A stretch of DNA of 64,000 nt from Endomychus coccineus (Eukaryota; Arthropoda; Insecta; Coleoptera; Endomychidae): NCBI GenBank assembly GCA_958510875.1, contig OY294067.1:104514010-104578009 (forward strand), given 5' to 3'. The notes under the pieces were generated by a model. The model had not been told where the DNA came from. It did no database searches and saw only the letters and a program-made list of their open reading frames with translations. This document shows positions 54,908 to 64,000 of the stretch, piece by piece. The number at the start of each line of letters is the position of its first letter. Within the stretch, counting starts at the first letter, position 1. The position numbers were made by a program, and so were the translations under genes.

Positions 54908-55260
54908 TTACAGCACCCACTCTGTAATTAGTTTGTACATGTTCGTCACCGGTTGACCGTTGTATTCTTCGTGGGATAGCCTAGGCTTCTCATATAATAC
55001 TGGTCTTTTGTATGTTGACAGTATCTGTTTGGCTGTTTCTGTTCCTTTGCCACATTGGCTGCAGGAAAAATCAATCTTCATTATACAGCCCCATTTTGTA
55101 CCAGTGAGGAGATCTATTATTGTTCGGACCTGGTTCCTACTCATGTTGAGTCTTTCTTCAGTTCTGTTATTCGGCGATTTTCTAATGTTTATCCGTGGTG
55201 CACACGAAGACCTTCATTCCGGCGCTCTATTTGGTCTTGTTTGACCTAGTCATGTATGTT
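54908..55260 (-). pseudogene. Jockey-type LINE RNase H-end fragment
   Basis: The minus frame reads MSRNQVRTIIDLLTGTKWGC then SCSQCGKGTETAKQILS, corresponding to the end of jockey-clade ORF2 (LSRxxxRxxxxLLTGH ... CRxCxxxxETAxHILxxC). The conserved His and part of the Cys set are altered. No intact frame upstream. Confidence 0.6.
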
Positions 55261-56040
55261 TTTACTACTCCGAGTGCAGGTTCCGAGCCAATATATGAAG
55301 CAGATAAGCCAAAATCTGGCTAGCTCATCAGCTTTATCCTTGTCCTCGGTAATACAGTGTTCTGGAACCCACATCGAACTCATTCAATTATGTTCTGTCA
55401 GAGTGCTGAGTTCTAGTAGTCAAGGATTACTCTGAGATATTTAACTTGCAGCTGAATGTTAGTCCGTTGGAGGGTTACCTATTCAGTCTAGTTTCCTCCT
55501 TCGTGATATATTTCCAATTGATCAAACAGTCTGATACCACGTTTTTCGACTATTATTAATTAAACTAAAAATTGTATGTATTCATAGGTCAGATGAAGTC
55601 TGTTTATTTATGGGTGGTTTTTGAATATTGTACTTGGAGGTCTTTCTAAAATTGGACAAATGAAAATGAATTTTTCACTGGATCATTAATTTTAAACAAT
55701 TAATGCCAACAAATGTTTCACCACACTGGCATCACGAAGGTATATGAGTTATTAACATTACATGGATTAATTAATATTTTCTTTGTATTTTAAGAAATGG
55801 GAAATGAGATATTGTGAAGAAAAATATGAATTCAGAATAGGAATAGAACTCCACTGGGTAAGTAGATTTTACCATGAAACGATGTTCTCAAGTGTCATGA
55901 AAAACATTTAGACTTAGATGACAGGACACCTTTGCATCTTTATAAAAGATTCCATAAAAATATTAGGCACGACTGAGAAAAGAAAGCCCATAACCCTGGT
56001 TGAGAGGTAAAATTTGCATTGGTAAAAATAATACTACAGG
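55261..56040. other. Non-coding stretch
   Basis: Nothing recognised beyond possible further LINE decay near the left end. Confidence 0.3.
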
Positions 56041-56051
56041 GACTACTTGTG

Positions 56052-56131
56052 TGACAGAGCATCAACTTCTGATATATTATACGGCTTTGTGACAGAGCAT
56101 CAACTTCTGATATATTATACGGCTTCTCTAT
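56052..56131. repeat. Tandem duplication of a ~38-bp segment
   Basis: gtgacagagcatcaacttct plus gatatattatacggctt occurs twice in direct succession without mismatch. Confidence 0.92.
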
Positions 56132-56689
56132 TTTCGTAAAATGAGCTTGGCACAATTCATATTATCCTCTCTGGTTATAACTAATTCATTAGTATTTGCC
56201 CCATATTTTTTTCGAGCAAAATTAAGAATAAGAGAATCTTTATAATTCCCCTTATCCTAAACCTTACCCAGATTATCATCTTCCCAATATACGACAATAT
56301 CAGCATGTGAAACATAGTGAAATGTGGAATTGTGCAGCTAAAAATATCTCCTTAATACTAACTTATCTCCAATCTCATCTAAATGATGAATGAACATACT
56401 CGAGCATGTGATCATGCCCCAGAAACGCGAAATCATCAGGAAATAAAGTATTCCCCGACTAAATATAATGCGAAAATGTATGGAGATAAGAGCAGCTGTT
56501 TTGTATTTACTATTTCTGATAAGGTACACCCAAATGAACTTACTACGTTTCAAAACTTGCTATTGAATTTTAAAATAGGACTAGTAAAATTTAATACAAC
56601 CCATTGTTGCAAAAATTATATGTGAAGAAAATATTCAAGATAATCTGAAGATACTTTGAATTTAACAAATTATAGATAATCAGGTAGAA

Positions 56690-57420
56690 CGGGTTAATGA
56701 TTATCCGTCACGTATTGTTATGACCTCCGACAATGCATTTCGCACCCCTTGGAAACTCATTAAGCAGACCGACATTTCCAATGACCGAACCAAACTTTCA
56801 ATAGAATACAAGGAGCATATTGATGAGCATCCGTATGTAGTTGCGAATCTTTTTAACGAGTTCTTTCGATATGCTCCTCTTAAGATATTAAACAACATAA
56901 TACAGAAAGTCCCAACAACTAAAAGAAAAAAATGTTTAATGCCATTCTCTACAGAGGAAATTAAAACTAAACTAAAAGCGAAAATCTCGTATGGACCAGT
57001 TTCTTGATAAAACTTGCACGTTTTAATATTGTATCCCATCTTTAATATTTAGTGAATTTAATTAAAATTAGCAATATTGTACCACAAGATGCACAATTAT
57101 AGACCTACAGCATTAACATCTGTTTTATCAACAATTGTTGGTATTAATTGCTTTCTGGTAAGATATATTTCTTAGATAAACGCAATATTATAAATAACAA
57201 TCAGTTCTGATTTCTACCAAAAACTATCAGCTAACGATTCGATAGGCTTTTTGTATAATAAAACTAGAAATGTGTTGCCTCTTGGAGAAGAGATAAATTG
57301 TGTGCGTGGCAAAGTTACTATTCACAAACCATTTGATTTAGTTACTGATTTTTATATAATTGTTTCACATTCTACAAGATACTCTTCGCATTATCTTTAC
57401 ACAACTAAGTAATATTTAAA
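56690..57420 (+). pseudogene. LINE ORF2 fragment (linker and start of RT)
   Basis: Plus frame 56720-57007 reads NAFRTPWKLIKQTD, then PYVVANLFNEFFR and EEIKTKLKAKISYGPVS, the linker between endonuclease and RT in CR1/jockey-like elements. Further on come RPTALTSVLSTIV and LDKRNIINNNQF in broken frames, matching early RT blocks. Many stops follow. Confidence 0.6.
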
Positions 57421-57460
57421 TTAATAATGTTTTTAAGAAAATGTACAATCACAAATTTTC

Positions 57461-57514
57461 CGCTTCCGGGACTCGAACCTCAGTCTACTGGGTGGAACTC
57501 CTAGGCCACAGTAC
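57461..57514 (-). repeat. tRNA-derived SINE-like relic
   Basis: The minus strand has an A-box-like TGGCCTAGGAG (57508-57498) and a B box GGTTCGAGTCC (57479-57469) at tRNA-like spacing, followed by cggaagcgg. Acceptor ends do not pair convincingly, so it is not called a tRNA gene. Unrelated to the AGA family. Confidence 0.45.
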
Positions 57515-57549
57515 CTTTTGTTATAAACTTCTTGAAGTGTGATGTGAGT

Positions 57550-59100
57550 TTACGTTCAATTCAATAATTATTTTTGTTGTTGTTGTTGAACGATTCTGTT
57601 GAAATTTAAATAAAAGAAGTTTTAAATTAACTTGAATTTACTGTGAAAATTTTAATTCGATTCAATGTGTACTTTGGTTTAAGATTATTTTTAATTTTCA
57701 ACCCTTCAAAAAAGGTGAGTTCATTACACGATTTCTTTAAAAACAATAGGGTTGGCCACCGAACAGCAAACACAATTTAAATATGATAGGACCTTTCGTT
57801 TTTGAGTTATCATGGGGACAACACTTCGTGACAGACAGACATATGAATTTTTTCAAAGTTGCTTAAAATTCGGTGAAAAATACTACGGTGTAAGAATTTT
57901 TGCTATAGGACTTTTTTTTTAACAATTTTAGAAATAGCTTGAGTAAATGCAACATACTATTCCGACACTTCGCGTCGCGAAAAGTATAATAATAAGTTGT
58001 ATGCGAGTGCCCTATTGGAATTTTTTGCGATCTCAGGAAGGGATTTGACTATCTCATGACAAAATGGAATTATATCCGTTTCCGGGGTCTAGCTCTAGAC
58101 TGGGTTTCGTGCCTTCTTGGAGGGAGGTCTCGCCATTCCAAAGAACCAGAAATAAAAAAAGTAGTTTGCAAATACGTAGGTATTCGGTACCTACAAAAAA
58201 ATAAAGTATTTTTTGAGCGTCAATCATAGAACGTTGAATTTTTTTATCGAATTTCTGCTACATCAACATGACCACGGAAGATGAATAAACACGGTTGTCT
58301 ATACTTAAAAGGAAATTTTATAAATTTCTAAAATTTATTCGTAATTAATACTTTTGAAAGAACGTTTTTCCTTCAAAAGCTGCTCGTAAAAGAATTCTCA
58401 ACAAATGAGACGTTGATGTGTAAACAACGGGATTTTATAAACTGAAACCGGGTGTGATTCATAATTTTTGGTATCGGGCTACTCGAACAAAAACCAGGTT
58501 TTTAGTTGTCATCCATAATTTTGAAACGTATTTGCTTAGGCTGCATTTGTGATTCTAGCAGCATCGTTCGGTTTTCTTTTTCTACTTTCAAAAAAAGAGA
58601 TGTAGTCTCCACCTGATATGACTCCTAAACATCAAAAACTATCTATACGCTATATGTTAATCGATTCTCATCAACTCTATTCATCTTATGGTTATGGTGC
58701 CTTCAGACTTGAACATTTCAGTTCGAACGATTCGAGGGCCCAGGAACAACTAGAACAAATGCTCGTTTCGTTCAAGATATTTCGAGCAGATAATACTGTT
58801 TCCACTTGCTCGAAGTGTTCGTAACCTAATTTAGTTCTTATTGAACGGTACCACAATGCACAAATAATACGGAGCTTGGCATAAACATGGATATTGACCT
58901 CACGGTAGCTTTTAGTGCTTTTTTATTGTATGTAAAATTATCATAAATGAGAAAAAAAGGAAGACATATATGTCTATTAATTGTGGACAATTTTCCCTAT
59001 CCCACCCCATTTTCAACGTAGGATATTATTTATGTAGCTATTTCAATAATACATTTCAAGCCTGGAAGCACTACAAATCGTCACGAATAGAGCGAACACT
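57550..59100. other. Non-coding stretch
   Basis: No gene recognised. Plus frame 58618-58824 is short and without family resemblance. Confidence 0.4.
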
Positions 59101-60010
59101 GTGAAGTGAACGATTCGGCGAATAATAACTTCACTTTTACCGAAAAGTATCGGAAAACATTCAACGCGTTCTATACGGCTCGGAGAAACGTCCACACTAC
59201 GCGAGATCGGTTCGTTCTCCTGTTTGTTCTGTTCGTTCAGGCTAAAATGTTCAAGTCTGGACCCACCATTAGACGTTTCATTTATTAACTTAGCTTACTT
59301 ACTGAATTGTATTGCACTATTTTTTATGTAATTTTTTTCTCGAGGTTGAGTGGTAGAGAACAGATCTCTGATCCCTTGTGTCTCAGACAAAGCTAACTGC
59401 CTTTTGGTAGAAATCCTTCAATTATTGTCAATGTATTTTTTCCTTCTACCAATAAAAGTGTTAATCATTATTTTTATTATTATATAATGACATTCTATCA
59501 ATTTTTCTTTGTAATTATTTAAATGAATTCTATATAATGACTTTATAAATAAGGAACAACCCTTACCCACTAGACTAACTGTTCATTATTAATAGTGTTA
59601 TAGAAAAGTATCGGAAAAAATTCAACGCGTTCTATACGGCTCGGAGAAACGTCCACACTACGCTAATTCGGTTCGTTCTCCTGTTTGTTCTGTTCGTTCA
59701 GGCTAAAATGTTAAAGTCTGGACGCACCATTAGGCGTTTCATTTATTAAATTAGCTTACTTACTGAATTGTATTGCACTATTTTTTCATGTAATTTTTGT
59801 TGCTCGAGGTCTAGTAGTAGAGAATAGTTCTCTGATCCCTTGTGTCTTAGACAAAGCTAACTGCGTTTTGTCAATGTACTTTCTTTCCTTCTACCAGTAA
59901 AAGCGTTTATTATTATTATTATTATATAATGACATTCTATAAATTTTTCTTTGTAATTATTTAAATGAATTCTATATAATGGCCGCATAAATAAGAAACA
60001 ATCCCACTAG
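59100..60010. repeat. Direct duplication of a ~410-bp segment
   Basis: The segment starting gaaaagtatcggaaaa at 59142 recurs at 59603 and runs through gcgttctatacggctcggag, gttcgttctcctgtttgttc and tatataatgacattctat. The copies differ by scattered substitutions and a small deletion (tggtagaaatcc missing in the second). Each copy ends in the acccttacccacta-type phrase of the 21.3-kb element family. Confidence 0.85.
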
Positions 60011-60074
60011 ACTAACTGTTTATTATTTATAGTTCTATAGTGTATCCGCAGTGTGAACTCTTTTATATAGTTCA

Positions 60075-61210
60075 AAATAATATATTAAAAACTCAAATCA
60101 ATGCATGCATTATTATGGATTGCAACTAATCGCTGTAAGACAAAACCACAATGAATTCTTATTTTAATAGTATATTCTGTATCAACAATCTTGATAGTTG
60201 AGAATAAAAGCAAAAATAACATTTGTGAGATGTGAAATTCTATTGAGATATGAGTAAACATGAAGAGAATGGAATATTAACAATTCCTAAGTATAAGGAT
60301 TCGCTTTGTATCAATATAATCATCGGTTTCATTCTGAATTATCTATAGAAATAGAAACAGCAGCGACAATTAATATACTTGATTCTTACACTGATTGTAA
60401 AAATAAAAGAATGCTGCACCTACTCATGTCTATCAAATATTAGACTGCTTTCACGGACGAATCAAATTTATAAATACATTTCAATACAACACAGATTTAA
60501 GCTGTACTTATCTAAATGAATCATTCTTACCTTGTGTTAAATGTTGATCTAACGTAGTTTAACTCAATATTTCCTAAAATTGACCACCAAAAGTCGATAT
60601 AATCATTGCAGGTTTGTTGGTATTTTAGCACTTAACTATGTGGAAGTAGCTTTCAAACAGCTCGCCGTTGGAACGCGCCAAAATTAGCTCCTTCCACTAC
60701 AGAGGAGCAGTTGGTAGTCACGTGACTTGTGAAGGAGTGCTTGCAATAATACTGTATTTATTAAAGCCCAATTTTTATTCTTAAAACTAATCCAGGCGCA
60801 TTCCTGTTATTTTGTGTGCCAAGTTTACAGAATTTCTCACTGGTGAAAACTAAAATTGCTCTAAAAATTGAATAATGTGGTTTGAAATAAATGAACATTA
60901 ACTAAGTAATAGTTTAAATGGGGATGCATAACCACTTTCCAGATATATATTTTCCATAGCTTAACTAAAGAGTTCACATTTTGAATATGAGTACCTAGTA
61001 AAAATTTGAATTTCTTTGACGAACTTATCCAGAAAACTTACAAGACCTCTCATCTCCGAACCTGGCTTCATCAACAATAAGATAAGATTTGAGATTTATA
61101 GATCAACTCCCTCCTGATGGCATTAAGTCATTGTTCATTAAATTATCATTCCTATGAATTACGACATCGTCTTATCTATGTGTTTCAAATAAGTAAGCCA
61201 TCATGGCGTT
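60075..61210. other. AT-rich non-coding stretch
   Basis: Nothing recognised. Confidence 0.4.
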
Positions 61211-61216
61211 ATGTAA

Positions 61217-61288
61217 TATTGTGTATGGTGTGGTGTGGTGTGCTGGGGTGATGTGCGGTGGGGTGTGGTGTATGTGTGGTGTGTGTAT
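61217..61288. repeat. GT/GGTGT-rich minisatellite
   Basis: Degenerate repeats of ggtgt/gtgtg (tgtggtgtggtgtg ... tggtgtgtgtat), strongly G-rich on the plus strand in an otherwise AT-rich region. Confidence 0.9.
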
Positions 61289-61666
61289 TTTTTTTCAAAT
61301 ATAATATATTATACCTCTTTTTCTTTTTGCTGCAGTGGTACGAAAACCATTACACTAAGCACCAAGTTAATGGTGGAATTTCACAGAATCCTGCAACAAA
61401 CATGAAATACTATATTGTACTTACCCAATGAAGTATATTTATTTATACTATTTTTTAACATGACAATAAGACAATATTCAACATACAAATCAAAAATATT
61501 TAAATTTTAAGTTTTTCCACACAAACTCATAATTTCAAAACGATTATTCTAAATTTTGATGTGTTTGGGTAAATCCATCTGGTTCTGGAGCACTTTTCAC
61601 TTCTACGTGAATTAAATTACTGTTGGCAGTAAAACGACATTCTCTAATTGTACGTAGATTTCCATT

Positions 61667-61692
61667 CAAGAAGACTAGAACTAGTCTTCTTG
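61667..61692. repeat. Short inverted repeat, 12-bp arms
   Basis: caagaagactag, aa, ctagtcttcttg. Isolated hairpin without flanking T run, so not a clear terminator. Confidence 0.85.
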
Positions 61693-61699
61693 TTTCCAT

Positions 61700-63650
61700 C
61701 GACCACAATGGTAATTATGATATAGATAGGATACAACACCAGAGTTACGACTATAAGGGTATATATGAATCCAAATCTTTAGCCTTCCTTCAGCATGTTT
61801 AAGTCTCAAATGTTGAATTAACCGTTGATATTCTCAAAAATTGAAATGAGAGTTCTTCAAATATTTCGAAAATAATTTCTGTTGGTTCTGATAAGTCACC
61901 GATTTCGGAAAAATCCTAAAATTTGGAAGACTTCCCAAATTTATTCAACGTTTTTAGCGTTGAGTGAGAGAATATAATAAGTAGAAGACAAGAAATGTGT
62001 CAATAAGGTTTTCCTACATCTTATCTGCATGACAAATTTTCGATAACTAGTCAACACCTTACATCTGTTTTGTTCATGTCGGGATTAGTCGATTACCTCT
62101 TTACCATTATTTTACATTTTACATCATTAAGATCAACATGCTTCACTTTTGTATATAATAGTTCTAAACTTCCTATACATAGCCATAATTTCTGACTTCC
62201 GTTATGAAATATACGCTGAATAAATAGTAGTAAGCTAAACAAAACTGAGTCATTTTATTCATTTGTTTCTTGTAAATAATAGCAACATAAACTCTGCCCA
62301 TCATAATAAATTGTTCAATGATGACGAATCCTTTAATGTTACAAAAAGTATAACCATTAATCTATAAAGTTAAACTCATGTTTCGCGATCGATAAATGAA
62401 TACAACTTACGGCGATGAAATCGAACTCTCAAAATACAATAACTTTACGAATAAGGACTACATAAGGTATCCGAAATCAGAATCCAAACAAGCTCACCGA
62501 CTTTTTAGACCCTTAACTTTCATGAAGATAATAGATTTTGACAATTCAGACATCTGATGTAGTCAGTAGCACAGAGGAACAAAATTACGTCTGACGATGT
62601 AGCTGTGCAACGAAACATGTTAAGTGAATATACCAAAGTTCAATACTTGCAATCCCGTTTTTAAATTTCTTAAAAACCATTCCTCAGTGGTTTTATGGAT
62701 TTACATAAGTGGAAGCCAACTTCATCAAATACTAAGTACCTAAACAGTTAGATTTAGAGAGAACTGATAATTTGAAATAGTTTTCTTCTACACTACAGGC
62801 AGTAGTCACGTGATTTTCGTATACAACACAGATTTTTCTTCAATAGTACATAGGTATGTTAAGGTTACTAGGCGAAATTACCTATAACGCATTCTAACAA
62901 TACCCTCTGTAGTATAGTATATTGATTCAAACCGGTTACATCGCAAACCAACCAAATATAGTTATAACATGCAACAATATGAACGTATTTGAAGTGTTTT
63001 TGGCAATTTACCAGTTAATACGCTATACATGAAATTGGTGCCTGATACTGTTGTTCTAAGAATACAATTTATATACGGCCTGCTCTCTTGTGTTCAGTTA
63101 ATGTTATTGCATCCAAAAATAAACTTACAAATAACCTATATTAACATAGAATTGCCGCTTCGAAATAATATATTGTTCCTTTATTTTTAACCAAGTTTGA
63201 TTTTCTTAAAATTGTCATCATTTTAAAATAAAAATCTTCTGTTTAATCGCTTCCTTCACGGATGATGAAATACACAAATTTTTTATTTAACACTGGTTGA
63301 ATACGACGCATGTTGAACTTATTTCCTTATTAACTGACATCTGGGTCCTCTATACAGGCTGTGTCAAAAGGATCGATTATGAGATAATCTTGTGAGAGTG
63401 TATAAGCGAGCCAGAATTTTATATTGTTTAATAAGATAGACAAGAAGAACATTTGGTGCGATAGGAAAAGGGAAGTTACCTCGAGGATTGTCTTCACAGA
63501 GGTCAGTAACTAATCGCGGGAGTCGTCAGGGTGTACGATTTGGGAATTCTAGACATCGCGAAAGTTTCCATGAATAATAAAATAAATTTATAGTACTTCA
63601 ATCTTTTTTTGGAGCTGAATTAGTAAAAAAAATAAACTTCTAAGAATAAA
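61700..63650. other. AT-rich non-coding stretch
   Basis: No coding or structured feature recognised. Confidence 0.4.
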
Positions 63651-63660
63651 TTAACTTCTG

Positions 63661-63818
63661 ATGGTTGCCTTCATTGGCAAGACAACACAACCGATCATAA
63701 AAACCCCTCCGGACGTTACTGAATCATCATCATCAAAAGAGGGTGGGAGGCTAAGCCCCCTGATGCACTTAGGCCCCTTAGTTGGGCCCATTGTGCGCTC
63801 CATAGTCAGAAGCCTATT
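63661..63818 (-). mobile_element. LINE 3' UTR
   Basis: GC-richer sequence immediately after the ORF2 stop, including a tgatgatgatgattca stretch. The 3' boundary is not exact; composition falls back to AT-rich by about 63650. Confidence 0.45.
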
Positions 63819-64000
63819 CTATTCTAGCAGGTTTGTGGCCCGCCAGAAACCCAGAATATTGCCAGTGCTGGCTTCCATAAGTTCTTCTGGGAGCAGTTTT
63901 AATTCTCCGAAGTGTCGGTGCCTGAGATATACTAATGCTGGGCATTCCAACAGGATGTGAGAGGCAGTTTCTTCCACCTCCCTGCATTTCCTACATATTG
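63819..64000 (-). CDS. Jockey-type LINE ORF2, C-terminal end (runs off the window)
   Basis: The minus frame enters at the right edge and is open to a stop at 63819-63821. It reads ICRKCREVEETASHILLECP, ALVYLRHRHFGELKL and then LGFWRATNLLE. The Cys-x2-Cys ... ETASHILLEC pattern is the conserved end of RNase-H-bearing jockey-clade LINEs. Unlike the other LINE pieces here, it has no frameshift, so it may be a recent copy whose body lies beyond 64000. Confidence 0.75.
   Translation of the reverse strand, partial: ICRKCREVEETASHILLECPALVYLRHRHFGELKLLPEELMEASTGNILGFWRATNLLE

Noticed and set aside
61217..61288. G-quadruplex or telomere-like repeat
   Set aside because: GGTGT runs are irregular with few GGG tracts and do not match the insect TTAGG repeat.

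Overview
The window looks like an AT-rich, intron-containing, transposon-dense insect genome, possibly a beetle (that guess is weak). The evidence is spliced minus-strand exons with GT/AG borders, CR1/jockey-type LINE remnants, DUF4817 mariner-like transposases, P-superfamily elements and Penelope-like elements (PLEs). Only two host genes are clear.

Left part (1-17.3 kb): a minus-strand myosin-light-chain-kinase-like Ser/Thr kinase. Six consecutive coding exons run from 17283 down to the stop at 2374 and give a nearly complete kinase domain plus C-terminal tail; the 5' exons were not found. Its introns hold LINE remnants, a decayed mariner-like element, a palindrome of almost 3 kb with a cysteine-rich CXC-like ORF, and a block of tRNA-like repeats.

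Middle (18-32 kb): two TIR elements with 8-bp target duplications carrying broken THAP zinc-finger exons (P superfamily; a relative of the first lies at 49.7 kb). There is also an apparently intact 2.26-kb mariner-like transposon with a 359-aa transposase and TIRs of about 465 bp.

Repeat core (mainly 26-44.4 kb, with an outlier at 15.2-16.6 kb): a mosaic of modules separated by (TA)n tracts, most of them fold-backs. The main module is a ~473/474-bp unit carrying a well-formed 73-nt tRNA-like gene (glutamine-tRNA-like body, anticodon AGA, internal A and B boxes, TTTT just downstream). There are 23 full-length copies and several partial ones, arranged as head-to-tail arrays that flip orientation at a centre so that copies on the two sides point outward. 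Between them sit a 5'-truncated PLE encoding a GIY-YIG endonuclease, flanked by inverted copies of a hammerhead-ribozyme motif, and other hammerhead-bearing fold-backs.

Right part (44.4-64 kb): LINE fragments, a 1.4-kb intronless serine carboxypeptidase (peptidase S10) gene with a 32-bp perfect palindrome upstream, a tRNA-derived SINE-like relic, local duplications, and the clean 3' end of a jockey-type LINE at the right edge. The most unusual signal is the tRNA-like inverted tandem array and its association with TA tracts and PLE/hammerhead modules.
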